A DNA stretch of 64,000 nucleotides, from positions 248,001 through 312,000 of the forward strand of contig NZ_FMHU01000002.1 of assembly GCF_900091415.1 (NCBI RefSeq), read 5' to 3'. The notes under the pieces were generated by a model, which saw only the letters and a list, made by a program, of their open reading frames with translations, searched no databases and was not told where the DNA came from. The stretch is from Micromonospora inyonensis (lineage in GTDB: Bacteria; Actinomycetota; Actinomycetes; Mycobacteriales; Micromonosporaceae). A program made the translations under genes and the position numbers. This document shows positions 16,343 through 25,843 of the stretch, piece after piece. Within the stretch, counting starts at the first letter, position 1. Each line of letters starts with the position of its first letter.

Positions 16343-19261
16343 TCAGCTCGGCGGCAGGGGAGGATCGGCCAGCTGGTCGACGAAGGCGCGTACCGCCACC
16401 CGGTCCATCGTCTCCCCGAGCGCCCGGGCACGGGCGTACTCGGTCGGCGAGAGCGCGGAGACGACCGCGGCGACCTCGCGGGGGCTGTCGTACGGGTCCA
16501 TCAGCTCGGGGGAGTAGCCGGCCCGACCCCCGATGCCCGCCACCGCGCCGAGCAGGACCGCGCCGTCGGCCGCGCGGCCGGTCATGCCGAGCGTCCCGGC
16601 GAGCAGGTGCAGGGCGGCCAGCCAGCCGGTCACGTCCTCCAGGTCGTCCAGTCCCCGGGTCGCGGTGAGCGCCGCCCGGTACGCGTCGTCGGCCGCCCCG
16701 GCGTCGGCCGCCACCTTCGCGCGGAACCAGTGCGAGGAGCTGACCGACCAGCGGTAGCCGATCCGGGTGCCGACCCGGATCGCCTCGTCCAGGGTCGCCG
16801 CGGCGGTCTCCAGGTCGCCCCGGGCGCGGGCCAGGTAGCCGTTGGTGGAGAGCGCCTCGGAGAGCAGCCAGTCCACCCCGGACCGGCGGGCGTGGCGTAC
16901 CCCGTTCTCCCCGGCGACCGCCGCCTCGGCGATCCGGCCCCGCATCGCCAGGTGGTACGCCTGGTAGACGTAGGCGCGCGCGACGGGGGCGGGGTCGTCG
17001 GTGGTCAGGGCGAGGTCGAGCGCCGCCCGGTTGGCCGCCCCGCTCTCCTCCAACTGCCCGGCGAGGTAGAGCAGGGAGGCGAGCGCGGTCAGCGCCCGGG
17101 CCCGGTCGACCGGGGGCGCCCCGGCAGCGGCGTCGATGGTCTCCCGCAGCCAGCGGACGCCCTCCCGCAGGTGGCCCCGGTGGTACCAGTACCAGGACAG
17201 GTCGGTGGCCAGCCGCATACCGGCCAGCGGCTGGTCGGCGGCGAGGGCGAACGCCAGCGCGGCCCGGGTGTTGGCCTGCTCGGCCCCGAGGGTGCGGTAC
17301 CAGCGCAGCGCGTCGGGCCCGCGCAACCCCTGGTCGGCGGCGCGCGCCAGACCCAGCGCCCAGTCCAGGTGACGGTGCCGCAGCCGGTCCCGGTCGGCCG
17401 GGTCGAGCAGCCGGTCGGCGTACTCGCGCAGGATCTCCAGCAGCCGGTACCGGCGCGGTGCCGCGCCGGCCGGGGTGCTGGCCACCAGCGAGCCGGTGAC
17501 CAGACCGGTGAGCGGGGCCAGGACGTCCGCGCCCGCGCCGGCCACCACCTCGGCGGCGTCCAGGTCGAAGGTGCCGGCGAAGACGCTCAGCCGGGCGAAC
17601 AGGTCCCGCTGGGCGTCGTCCAGCAGCCGGTAGCTGTTGTCGATGGTCCGGTCGAGGCTACGGTGCCGGTCCGGCAGGTCCGGGCGGGTGCTGGTGAAGG
17701 CCAGGGAACGGCCGAGCCGATCCAGGATCTGCGCCGGGGAGAGGACCGCCACCTGGGCGGCGGCCAACTCGACGGCGAGGGGCAGACCGTCCAGCCGGGC
17801 GCAGATCCGCGCCACGACCTCGTGATCCTCCGGGTCGCAGGTCCAGTCCGGGGCGACCGCGCCGGCCCGGTCCAGGAAGAGCTCCACCGCTGTCGGGTCG
17901 ACCGGCAGCGGTGGCACCGGGAAGCGGCGCTCGCCCTTCACGCCGAGTGGGCGCTGACTGGTCGCGAGGACGCGTAGACCGGGCAGGTCGGTGAGGAGCC
18001 GCAGCACGACGTCGGCGAGCGTCCCGGTCAGGTGTTCGCAGTTGTCCAGCAGCAGCAGGACCTCGGCGTCACCGACGGTCGCCGCCACGGCGTCCAGTCC
18101 GGAGAGGACGGCCAGGCCGAACGCCTGCGCGACGGTCGCCTCCAGCAGGCCCGCGTCGTGCAGTCCGGCCAGTTCGATCACCTGTACCGGCTGGGGGAGC
18201 CGGCGGCAGACCTCCCGGGCGAGGCGGGTCTTCCCGCTGCCGCCCGGACCGGTCAGGGTGACCAGCCGATACGTCTGAAGCAGCCGCCGGACCTCGTCCA
18301 GCTCGCGGTCCCGCCCGACGAACCGGTCCAGGGGCAGCACCAGCCGGGACCGTGCCGGCGCGGGCGTCACCGGGCCGGCGGACGGGGGCGCGGTGGCGGG
18401 TACGGCTGACGGCGGCGCACCGGCCGGTCCGGCGGTCGGCGACGCGGTGGGTCCGGTCGGCGACACCGTCGGCGACGCGGTGGGTCCGGTCGGCGACACC
18501 GTCGACGGCGCGCTCGGTGTGGTGAGCAGCTCCGGATCCTGCCGCAGGATCGCCTGGGCGAGCGCGGCGAGGTCGTCGCCGGGGTCGAGGCCGAACTCGT
18601 CGACGAGCAGCCGCCGGGCCTCGTGGTACGTGGTCAGCGCCTCGCTCTGCCGGCCGTCCCGGTACAGCGCGAGCATGAGGTGCGCGACGCCCCGTTCCCG
18701 CAGGGGGTGGTCGGCGACGAGCGCGCGGGCCGCGGCGACGCCGCCGGTGACGTCCCCGAGGGCGAGCATCGCCTCGACCCGCGTCTCGGCGGCCACGAGC
18801 CGCAGCTCGCCGAGGCGGGCGATCTCGGACTGGGCGAAGGGCACGTCGGTCACGTCGAGCAGGGCCGGGCCACGCCAGAGCGCGAGCGCCTCCTCGACGG
18901 CCCGGTGACCGACGGAGGGGTTCCCGGCGGCCAGGGCCGCGCGCCCCTCGGCGAGGAGCCGCTCGAAGCGGTGCGCGTCGATCATGTCGGGGTCGGCGAC
19001 GAGCCGGTAGCCGGCGGGGTGCCGGCACAGGGTGTCGGTCCCGAGCACCCGGCGCAGCCGGGACACGTACGTCTGGAGTGCGTTCCGCGCGCTCGGCGGT
19101 GGCTGCTCACCCCAGATCGCGTCGACGAGACCCTCCACCGAGACGATCCGGTTCGCCTCCAGCAGCAGCGCGGCGAGTGCCGCCCGCGGCTTGGGGCCGC
19201 CGATGGCGAGACTCCGCCCACCGTCGGTGACCTCGATCGGCCCCAGGATCCAGAACTCCAC
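16343..19261 (-). CDS. AfsR/SARP-type regulator with NB-ARC and TPR domains
   Basis: This is a large transcription factor of 972 residues. The domains in order are an OmpR-like winged helix (1-95, GGPKPRAALAALLLEANR...YVSRLRRVLG), the BTAD domain (about 100-245), and a Pro/Thr/Ser linker (245-305) with an internal 11-residue duplication. Then comes an NB-ARC ATPase (P-loop GPGGSGKTRLAREV, LLLLDNCEHL, RVLATSQRPLGV) and a C-terminal TPR-like helical region. Such proteins switch on secondary metabolism after ATP-driven oligomerisation. It diverges from a LuxR-type response regulator at 19471. No biosynthetic cluster is adjacent, so the target is open. Confidence 0.92.
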   Translation of the reverse strand: MEFWILGPIEVTDGGRSLAIGGPKPRAALAALLLEANRIVSVEGLVDAIWGEQPPPSARNALQTYVSRLRRVLGTDTLCRHPAGYRLVADPDMIDAHRFERLLAEGRAALAAGNPSVGHRAVEEALALWRGPALLDVTDVPFAQSEIARLGELRLVAAETRVEAMLALGDVTGGVAAARALVADHPLRERGVAHLMLALYRDGRQSEALTTYHEARRLLVDEFGLDPGDDLAALAQAILRQDPELLTTPSAPSTVSPTGPTASPTVSPTGPTASPTAGPAGAPPSAVPATAPPSAGPVTPAPARSRLVLPLDRFVGRDRELDEVRRLLQTYRLVTLTGPGGSGKTRLAREVCRRLPQPVQVIELAGLHDAGLLEATVAQAFGLAVLSGLDAVAATVGDAEVLLLLDNCEHLTGTLADVVLRLLTDLPGLRVLATSQRPLGVKGERRFPVPPLPVDPTAVELFLDRAGAVAPDWTCDPEDHEVVARICARLDGLPLAVELAAAQVAVLSPAQILDRLGRSLAFTSTRPDLPDRHRSLDRTIDNSYRLLDDAQRDLFARLSVFAGTFDLDAAEVVAGAGADVLAPLTGLVTGSLVASTPAGAAPRRYRLLEILREYADRLLDPADRDRLRHRHLDWALGLARAADQGLRGPDALRWYRTLGAEQANTRAALAFALAADQPLAGMRLATDLSWYWYHRGHLREGVRWLRETIDAAAGAPPVDRARALTALASLLYLAGQLEESGAANRAALDLALTTDDPAPVARAYVYQAYHLAMRGRIAEAAVAGENGVRHARRSGVDWLLSEALSTNGYLARARGDLETAAATLDEAIRVGTRIGYRWSVSSSHWFRAKVAADAGAADDAYRAALTATRGLDDLEDVTGWLAALHLLAGTLGMTGRAADGAVLLGAVAGIGGRAGYSPELMDPYDSPREVAAVVSALSPTEYARARALGETMDRVAVRAFVDQLADPPLPPS
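18438..18503 (-). repeat. 33-bp tandem duplication inside the AfsR-like linker
   Basis: Two identical 33-nt units encode the doubled linker segment SPTVSPTGPTA. The unit is a multiple of three, so the frame is kept. Such units allow the linker length to vary between strains. Confidence 0.9.
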
Positions 19262-19470
19262 GGTCCCCCCTCACGGCCGTCGGCCGTCCCCGCCGGCGGT
19301 CACGTCGCACAGTCGCCGGCTCTAGTCCCGGACGCGTCGACGCCGTCGGATGGTTGCCAGGGCTCTGCACGCGGATTGCGAGTGATTTCTGACAGTCTCT
19401 GCCCGCACGTCCGGCTTCCCCCACCCCCGCCCGCCGGACCCGTACCACGTCCGTAGCACGAGATGGAGAG

Positions 19471-20439
19471 ATGACCGTGATGGTGTCGCAGGTGAGCGCG
19501 GAGGTGCCGGCGTGGCCGGTGCCGGACGCGCCGGTGGGGGAGCCGCGAATCCGGCAGCGGCCGATCCGGCGGCGCACGGTGCGGGTCGGCCGTCCCGCTC
19601 TGGCCCGGCACCTGGCCGTCCTGCCGTCCTGCCCGGAGGACGCGGTCGGACCGGCGGCGGTCGGACCGGCGGCGGTCGGACCGGCGGCGGTCGGACCGGA
19701 CCGGGCCCTGACCGGGGTGGGCGACCCGGCCGCCGCGGTCATCCGGGTGGTGGTGGTCGACGGTCATCCGGTGTTCCGGCTCGGCCTGGCGGCCCTGCTC
19801 GGCTCCCTGGCCGATCTGGGGGTGGTCGGCGCCACCGGCGATGTCGCCACCGCGCTCACCCTGGTGGACCGGCACCGCCCGGACGTGGTGGTCATCGACC
19901 CGCATCTCGGCGGCCGGGCCGGTGCCACGGCCGTCCGGGACGTCGTGGCCCGCCACCGGCGCACCGGTGTGCTGGTGGTGACGACGCTCGACGACGACGA
20001 GTCGGTGGTCGCCGCGCTCCGCGCCGGGGCCCGGGGCTATCTGCTCAAGGGAGCCGCCCCGGCCGAACTGGAGCGGGCGGTGCGGGCGGTGGCCAACGGC
20101 GAGGTGCTGCTCGGCCCCGGGATCGCCGGGCGGGCGGTGGGGCGGCTCACCGGCGAACGCGTGGCGGGTCCGCCGCCCCTGCCCGAGCTGACCGGACGCG
20201 AGCGGGAGGTGCTGGACCTGGTCGCCCAGGGGCTGACCAACGTGCTGGTCGCCCGGCGGCTGGGACTGAGCCCGAAGACCGTCCGCAACCACCTCTCCAC
20301 GGTGCTGCACAAGCTCCAGGCCACCGACCGCAGCGAGGCCGTCCGCCGCGCCCGGCAGGCCGGGCTCGGTCAGCTCTCCGGGGTGCGGGGCGCGGGCACG
20401 GCGGCCACCGGCCAGGGCACCTCCGGGCTACGGTGGTAG
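19471..20439 (+). CDS. LuxR-family (NarL-type) response regulator
   Basis: This 322-residue protein has an unusual 90-residue Pro/Ala/Val-rich N-terminal extension, then a receiver domain (about 91-210) and a LuxR helix-turn-helix (about 240-300). The HTH has LTGREREVLDLVAQGLTNVLVARRL and KTVRNHLSTVLHKL. The phospho-acceptor is in VVVIDPHLGG and the conserved Lys in YLLKGA, but the first acidic pair is VDGHP rather than DDHP, so one Mg2+ ligand is missing. No sensor kinase is adjacent. It starts at ATG 19471 behind GGAGAG. Its 3' end overlaps the convergent hexosaminidase gene by 70 nt. Confidence 0.87.
   Translation: MTVMVSQVSAEVPAWPVPDAPVGEPRIRQRPIRRRTVRVGRPALARHLAVLPSCPEDAVGPAAVGPAAVGPAAVGPDRALTGVGDPAAAVIRVVVVDGHPVFRLGLAALLGSLADLGVVGATGDVATALTLVDRHRPDVVVIDPHLGGRAGATAVRDVVARHRRTGVLVVTTLDDDESVVAALRAGARGYLLKGAAPAELERAVRAVANGEVLLGPGIAGRAVGRLTGERVAGPPPLPELTGREREVLDLVAQGLTNVLVARRLGLSPKTVRNHLSTVLHKLQATDRSEAVRRARQAGLGQLSGVRGAGTAATGQGTSGLRW
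19643..19700 (+). repeat. 12-bp in-frame tandem repeat (VGPAA units)
   Basis: About four copies of GGCGGCGGTCGGACC-like 12-nt units encode VGPAAVGPAAVGPAAVGP in the N-terminal extension of the response regulator. Multiples of three keep the frame, so copy number may vary by slippage. Confidence 0.8.
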
Positions 20440-21941
20440 CCGGCGCCGGCGGTCTCCCAGCGGGGACCCTGGGCGGCCAGCCGGCGACGGAACCCGGCCC
20501 AGTCGTGGGTGGCGCGCGGTGACCAGCCCAGCTCGGCCAGGGCGGGCAGCCGGGGGAGGAGCATGTACTCGAGTTCGGCGCGTGAGGTGACGTACTCCGT
20601 CCACAGGGGCGCGGCGACGCCGAGCACCGCCTCGGCCGGCACGTCGTCCAGGTAACCGGCGGGGTCCCAGTCGTACGCCCGGCGTACGTCGATGGCGCCG
20701 GCCCAGTCGTGCCCGACCGGGCTGTCCGGGGCGTACCGCATGTCGAGGTAGGTCCGGTCGGCCGGGGACATCAGCAACCGCGCGCCGCGCCGGACCGCGT
20801 CGGCGACCACCGGGTCGGTGGCGGTACGCCCCCAGTACTGGAGCACCCGGCCCGGCGAGTGCGGGGCCGGGGCGATCTGGTGCCAGCCCAGCACCGTCTT
20901 GCCGGTGTCGGCGACGATCCGCTGCACCCGGTCGACGAACCGGGCGTACGCGTCGGCCGGCACCTTGAACGCCTCGTCCCCGCCGACGTGCAGGTACGGC
21001 CCCGGGGTGAGCGCGGCGACCTCGCCGAGCACGTCGGCGACGAAGGAGTAGGTCAGCTCGCGGTCCGGGTCGAGGTAGCTGAAGCCGACCTCGGTGCCGG
21101 TGTACGGCGGCGGCGTCACCCCGTCCGGCGCGAGCCGTCCGTACGCGGTCAGCGCCGCGTGGGTGTGTCCGGGCAGGTCGATCTCCGGCACCACGGTGAC
21201 GTGCCGCTCGGCCGCGTACCCGACGATCCGCCGGTAGTCGGCCTGGCTGTACCAGCCGCCGGGGCCGCCGCCGACCGCCGTGGCCCCGCCGATCTCGGCC
21301 AGGCGGGGCCAGGAGTCGATCGCGAGCCGCCAGCCCTGGTCGTCGGTGAGGTGCAGGTGCAGGTGGTTGAGCTTGTAGCGGGCCAGGTGGTCGACGACCC
21401 GCAGGACCTCGTCCACGCCGAAGAAGTGCCGGGCCACGTCGAGCATCGCGCCCCGGTGGCCGTACCGGGGGTGGTCGGCGATCGTCCCGCCGGGCAGCGA
21501 CCAGGGCCCGGCCACCGGGGTCGGGCTCTCCACGGCGGCGGGGAGGAGCTGGCGCAGCGTCTGGACCCCGTGGCCGAGCCCGGCCGGGGTGGCGGCGGTG
21601 AGCCGTACCCCGGTGGGGGTGATGTCGAGCCGGTAGCCCTCGGGGCCGAGACCGGGGTCGGCCAGGGCCAGGGTCAGCGCGCCGGCCGCCGGGGCGGCCG
21701 GGTCGACGGTGACCGGCAGCGGGTGGCCGGTGGCCGGCCGGAGCAGCGTGGCGAGCCGGTCGGCCTCCGCGCGGGCCGCCGGCTCGGCGCGGATCACCGT
21801 GTCGGCGGTCAACGGGAAGTCCGCGCCGGGCTCCGGACGGACGCTGGCCGGCACGGGCAGCACGTCGCCCAGCGCGACCGGGGTAGTCCGGCCGGAGACG
21901 GAGGTGACGACGGGCGGGACCGGCGAGGGGGTGGTGGGCAC
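20370..21941 (-). CDS. beta-N-acetylhexosaminidase, GH20
   Basis: This enzyme removes terminal GlcNAc/GalNAc from chitin or peptidoglycan fragments. An N-terminal GH20b-type domain (DVLPVPASVRPEPG..., TLALADPGLGPEGYRLDI) precedes the catalytic barrel: HRGAMLDVARHFF, LHLHLTDDQGWRLAI, VPEIDLPGHTHAAL and the catalytic Asp-Glu pair in HVGGDEAFKV. GTG 21941 behind GGGAAGG is preferred; the frame is open to 22088 but that stretch contains a 22-bp palindrome and an operator-like site. No clear signal peptide is visible from this start, so the enzyme may be cytoplasmic. Its 3' end overlaps the convergent response regulator. Confidence 0.88.
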   Translation of the reverse strand: MPTTPSPVPPVVTSVSGRTTPVALGDVLPVPASVRPEPGADFPLTADTVIRAEPAARAEADRLATLLRPATGHPLPVTVDPAAPAAGALTLALADPGLGPEGYRLDITPTGVRLTAATPAGLGHGVQTLRQLLPAAVESPTPVAGPWSLPGGTIADHPRYGHRGAMLDVARHFFGVDEVLRVVDHLARYKLNHLHLHLTDDQGWRLAIDSWPRLAEIGGATAVGGGPGGWYSQADYRRIVGYAAERHVTVVPEIDLPGHTHAALTAYGRLAPDGVTPPPYTGTEVGFSYLDPDRELTYSFVADVLGEVAALTPGPYLHVGGDEAFKVPADAYARFVDRVQRIVADTGKTVLGWHQIAPAPHSPGRVLQYWGRTATDPVVADAVRRGARLLMSPADRTYLDMRYAPDSPVGHDWAGAIDVRRAYDWDPAGYLDDVPAEAVLGVAAPLWTEYVTSRAELEYMLLPRLPALAELGWSPRATHDWAGFRRRLAAQGPRWETAGAGYHRSPEVPWPVAAVPAPRTPES

Positions 21942-21988
21942 GGGGACCTTCCCGGGGGCAGGGGGTGTAACCGCGACGCTTCTGGCAA

Positions 21989-22010
21989 ACCCACCTCGGC
22001 CGAGGTGGGT
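21989..22010. promoter_or_regulatory. 22-bp perfect palindrome upstream of the hexosaminidase
   Basis: ACCCACCTCGG is followed at once by its exact complement. Because it lies just ahead of the chosen start it could be an operator, or a leader hairpin in the mRNA. The factor is unknown. Confidence 0.6.
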
Positions 22011-22055
22011 GCGCCAAGCGTACGAGAGGACGGCTGAGCTGCGTGAACGTGCGCA

Positions 22056-22069
22056 TGGAACCGTTCCCA
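22056..22069. promoter_or_regulatory. LacI-type operator-like site
   Basis: TGGAACCGTTCCCA contains the symmetric core GGAAC-C-GTTCC, the look of LacI/GalR-family operators in actinomycetes. It is placed about 115 nt before the hexosaminidase start, which suits sugar-responsive control. Confidence 0.5.
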
Positions 22070-22259
22070 CCAACCCGTACGGACGCACACAGTCGTGATG
22101 ACTGTGCCGATTGTCACCGGATGGTCCCCGTTACCCGCCCGGTCGCTTAACCTTCGCCCACCGGCGCCCTTCCACCCCGGATTACCGGCCGGTGACCTCG
22201 GGGTACATGGGCGACTGAACCTTCGTTAAGTGTCCGACGGCGTGCGCGTGGAGGGTCTG

Positions 22260-24995
22260 GTGGCAGTGCAGGGAACCGTGGAACGCAAGTACGTCTACGA
22301 CTTCGCCGAGGGGAACAAGGACCTCAAGGACCTGCTCGGCGGCAAGGGGGCGAACCTGGCGGAGATGACCAACCTCGGTCTGCCCGTCCCGCCCGGCTTC
22401 ACCATCACCACCGAGGCGTGCCAGGAGTACCTCACCACCGGCCGGGAGCCGGACGGCCTGGCCGACCAGGTCGCCGCCCACCTGGCGGCCCTGGAGCGGG
22501 CGATGGGCCGGCGTCTCGGCGACCCGGACGACCCGCTGCTGGTGTCGGTCCGTTCCGGGGCGAAGTTCTCCATGCCCGGCATGATGGAGACCGTCCTGAA
22601 CGTCGGCCTCAACGACCGCAGCGTGGTCGGGTTGGCCCTGCAGGCCGCCGGCTCGGGGGGTCAGGTCGACTCGGCCGGCGCGGACCGGTTCGCGTGGGAC
22701 TCGTACCGCCGGTTGATCCAGATGTTCGGCAAGACCGTCTGCGAGGTGCCGGGGGAGGAGTTCGAGCACGCCCTGGAGGACGTCAAGGGGGCCCGGGGCA
22801 TCCGGGACGACGTCGACCTGGACGCCGACGACCTGCGCGGGCTGGTCGACGCGTACAAGAAGATCTTCCGCAAGCACACCGGCCGGGATTTCCCGCAGGA
22901 GCCGCGCGAGCAGCTCGACCTGGCCGTCCGAGCGGTCTTCGACTCCTGGCACGCCGAGCGGGCGGTGCTCTATCGGCGGCAGGAGCGCATCCCCGCCGAC
23001 CTCGGCACGGCGGTCAACGTGGTCGCCATGGTCTTCGGCAACCTCGGTCCGGACTCCGGCACCGGGGTCGCCTTCACGCGGGACCCGGCCAGCGGCGCGC
23101 AGGGCATCTACGGCGACTACCTGGCCAACGCCCAGGGCGAGGACGTGGTCGCCGGTATCCGCAACACCATCCCGTTGCAGGAGCTGGAGCGGCTCGACAA
23201 GCGGTCGTACGACGAACTGCTCGACATCATGGCCCGGCTGGAACGGCACTACCGCGACCTGTGCGACATCGAGTTCACCATCGAGCGCGGCAAGCTCTGG
23301 ATGCTCCAGACCCGGGTCGGCAAGCGCACCGCGGCGGCGGCCTTCGTCATCGCCGGGCAGCTCGTCGACGAGGGGCTCATCGACCTGGACGAGGCGGTGC
23401 ACCGGGTGACCGGAGCGCAGCTCGCCCAGCTCATGTTCCCCCGCTTCCAGCTCGACCACGAGATCCAGCCGGTGGCCCGGGGCATCGGGGCGTCGCCGGG
23501 CGCCGCCGTCGGCCGGGTCGTCTTCACCTCAGCCCGCGCCGTCGAGCTGGCCGCCGGAGGGGAACGGGTGATCCTGGTCCGCCGGGAGACCAACCCGGAC
23601 GACCTCGAGGGCATGATCGCCGCCCAGGGCGTCCTCACCTCCCGGGGCGGCAAGACCAGCCACGCGGCGGTGGTCGCCCGGGGCATGGGCAAGACCTGCG
23701 TCTCCGGCGCGGACGCGCTGGAGGTCGACGTCCCGGGGCGGCGGTTCTCCGTCGCGGGGCAGACCCTCACCGAAGGGGACGTCGTCTCCATCGACGGCAC
23801 CACCGGGAACATCTTCCTCGGCGAGGTGCCGGTGATGCCGTCGGAGGTGGTGCAGTACTTCGAGGGGAGCCTTGACCCGGAGCACATCGACAACGCGCTG
23901 GTCCGCGCCGTGCACCGGATCATGACCCACGCCGACCAGCGTCGGCGGCTGGCCGTCCGGACGAACGCCGACACCGGCACGGACGCCGCCCGGGCGCGGC
24001 GCTTCGGGGCGCAGGGCATCGGGCTCTGCCGCACCGAGCACATGTTCCTCGGTGACCGGCGGGAACTGGTCGAGCGGCTGATCCTGGCCCGTACCGACGA
24101 CGAACGGGAGCAGGCGCTCGCCGCGCTGCTGCCGTTGCAGCGGGCCGACTTCGTGGAGATCTTCCGCGAGATGGACGGGTTGCCGGTCACCGTACGGCTG
24201 ATCGACCCGCCGCTGCACGAGTTCCTGCCCCCGCTGGAGCAGCTCGCGGTGAACGTCGCGGTGGCCCAGGAACGGGGCGAGGACGTGGCGCAGGAGGAGG
24301 CGCTGCTCGCCGCCGTACGGCGGATGCACGAGGAGAACCCGATGCTCGGCCTCCGGGGCGTCCGTCTCGGCCTGGTCATCCCCGGCCTGTTCGCGATGCA
24401 GGTCCGGGCGATCACGGAGGCGGCCGTGCAGTGTGCCCGCGACGGCGTCACCGCCCGGCCGGAGATCATGGTCCCGCTGGTCGGCGCGGTCCAGGAGCTG
24501 GAGACGGTACGTGCCGAGGCGGAGCGGATCATCGCCGAGGTGGTCGGGGGAAGCGGCGTCGAGGTGCTGATCGGCACCATGATCGAGGTGCCCCGGGCGG
24601 CGCTTACCGCCGGCCAGATCGCCGAGGCGGCGCAGTTCTTCTCCTTCGGCACCAACGACCTCACCCAGATGGGCTGGGGCTTCTCCCGGGACGACGTCGA
24701 GGGCGCGTTCTTCTGGCGTTACCTGGAGCTGGGCATCTTCGGCATCTCGCCGTTCGAGTCGATCGACCGGGACGGGGTGGGCCGGCTGGTCCGGATCGCC
24801 ACCGAGGAGGGCCGGGCCGCCCGGCCGGACCTCAAGATCGGCGTCTGCGGCGAGCACGGCGGCGACCCGGACTCGGTGCACTTCTTCCACGAGGTGGGCC
24901 TGGACTACGTCTCCTGCTCGCCGTTCCGGGTGCCGGTCGCCCGGCTGGAGGCGGGTCGCGCCGCCGTGGAGACCACCGGCTCGGACAGCCGCTGA
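22260..24995 (+). CDS. ppdK: pyruvate, phosphate dikinase
   Basis: This enzyme interconverts pyruvate + ATP + Pi with PEP + AMP + PPi at the glycolysis/gluconeogenesis junction; 911 residues, the usual length. The ATP-grasp N-domain has GGKGANLAEMTNLGLPVPPGFT and SVRSGAKFSMPGMMETVLN. The phosphohistidine is in GGKTSHAAVVARGMGKTCV. The C-terminal PEP barrel has GLCRTEHMF, MIEVPRAAL, FFSFGTNDLTQM and the catalytic Cys in YVSCSPFRVPVARL. GTG 22260 follows GGAGGG by 5 nt. A strong hairpin terminator lies after the stop. Confidence 0.95.
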   Translation: MAVQGTVERKYVYDFAEGNKDLKDLLGGKGANLAEMTNLGLPVPPGFTITTEACQEYLTTGREPDGLADQVAAHLAALERAMGRRLGDPDDPLLVSVRSGAKFSMPGMMETVLNVGLNDRSVVGLALQAAGSGGQVDSAGADRFAWDSYRRLIQMFGKTVCEVPGEEFEHALEDVKGARGIRDDVDLDADDLRGLVDAYKKIFRKHTGRDFPQEPREQLDLAVRAVFDSWHAERAVLYRRQERIPADLGTAVNVVAMVFGNLGPDSGTGVAFTRDPASGAQGIYGDYLANAQGEDVVAGIRNTIPLQELERLDKRSYDELLDIMARLERHYRDLCDIEFTIERGKLWMLQTRVGKRTAAAAFVIAGQLVDEGLIDLDEAVHRVTGAQLAQLMFPRFQLDHEIQPVARGIGASPGAAVGRVVFTSARAVELAAGGERVILVRRETNPDDLEGMIAAQGVLTSRGGKTSHAAVVARGMGKTCVSGADALEVDVPGRRFSVAGQTLTEGDVVSIDGTTGNIFLGEVPVMPSEVVQYFEGSLDPEHIDNALVRAVHRIMTHADQRRRLAVRTNADTGTDAARARRFGAQGIGLCRTEHMFLGDRRELVERLILARTDDEREQALAALLPLQRADFVEIFREMDGLPVTVRLIDPPLHEFLPPLEQLAVNVAVAQERGEDVAQEEALLAAVRRMHEENPMLGLRGVRLGLVIPGLFAMQVRAITEAAVQCARDGVTARPEIMVPLVGAVQELETVRAEAERIIAEVVGGSGVEVLIGTMIEVPRAALTAGQIAEAAQFFSFGTNDLTQMGWGFSRDDVEGAFFWRYLELGIFGISPFESIDRDGVGRLVRIATEEGRAARPDLKIGVCGEHGGDPDSVHFFHEVGLDYVSCSPFRVPVARLEAGRAAVETTGSDSR

Positions 24996-25003
24996 CCTGC
25001 CCG

Positions 25004-25037
25004 GGACCGGTGGGGGCTCGCCCGTCCCCACCGGTCC
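25004..25037. terminator. strong hairpin after ppdK
   Basis: GGACCGGTGGGG (25004-25015) pairs perfectly over 12 bp with CCCCACCGGTCC (25026-25037). It lies between the convergent ppdK and roadblock genes and can serve both. Confidence 0.75.
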
Positions 25038-25049
25038 ACCGGCACCGGA

Positions 25050-25550
25050 TCAGAACAGCGGGCGGGGCCAGCCGTCTTGGGCGCTGCGCTGACGCAGGTG
25101 GGTCGGGATCGTCGCCATCGGCGTGCGGACGGTCAACCGCCCGGGCGTGATCGGCGGCTGGGGTTCGTCGTATCCCCGTCGGTGGGCGTCGAAGACACCG
25201 CCGGTGCGCCGGGCCACCGCCCGTGCCTCCTCGTGCAGGGCCTCCGGGTCGGCGTCCGGGCCGGCGACCAGGGTGAGCAGCGCGTGCTCGCCGGCCGGGT
25301 AGATGGCCACCTGCCCGTCCGTCGTGCGGACCACGTGCTCGCGGAACTCGCCCCGGGTGGCCGCCTGGGCGACCCGCTGGCCGAGACCGAAACTGGCGGC
25401 GGCGAGCGCGGCGAGGTGGGCCGCCTCCGTCGCCGGCAGGTCGCTGGCGATCAACAGGCCGTCCGTGCCGGCCAGGACCGTGCCGCAGACCTCCGGCCGG
25501 TTCGACCGCAACCGGCGCAGCTCCGCGTCCATCAGGGTGCCAGCGTCCAC
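25050..25550 (-). CDS. roadblock/LC7-domain protein
   Basis: This 166-residue protein has a roadblock fold in its first 120 residues: ELRRLRSNRPEVCGTVLAGTDGLLIASDLP, an AHLAALAAASFGLGQRVAQ helix and VAIYPAGEHALLTLVAG. In actinomycetes such proteins regulate small Ras-like GTPases, usually in conservons, but none of those genes is adjacent here. The start at 25550 (MDAGTLMDAELRRL) is the longest plausible. The C-terminal 40 residues are Pro/Arg-rich and probably unstructured. Confidence 0.78.
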   Translation of the reverse strand: MDAGTLMDAELRRLRSNRPEVCGTVLAGTDGLLIASDLPATEAAHLAALAAASFGLGQRVAQAATRGEFREHVVRTTDGQVAIYPAGEHALLTLVAGPDADPEALHEEARAVARRTGGVFDAHRRGYDEPQPPITPGRLTVRTPMATIPTHLRQRSAQDGWPRPLF

Positions 25551-25843
25551 GATCGCCCTCCCCAGGGTCGGTCCGACGCACCGGTCGGGTGACGCCGGTG
25601 ACGTTCCGCTCCTGGGAAGCTACCGCCGGCCACGGAAGGCCGCGATCCCATAACGGGCCGCGATCGGTCCGCAACTCAGGTCCGATCGGTCGATGTGCCG
25701 TCCGCCGAACGGCAGTGCACCCGGACCGGGCCGGTGATCCGGTGGCCGGGCCGCCCCGGGCCTCGTCGTCGAGCCCCGGCGACGCGGCGGGCGTAACCTG
25801 TGCTGGCCGGTGACACCGCTGTCCCGCAGACGGAGGAGGGCGC

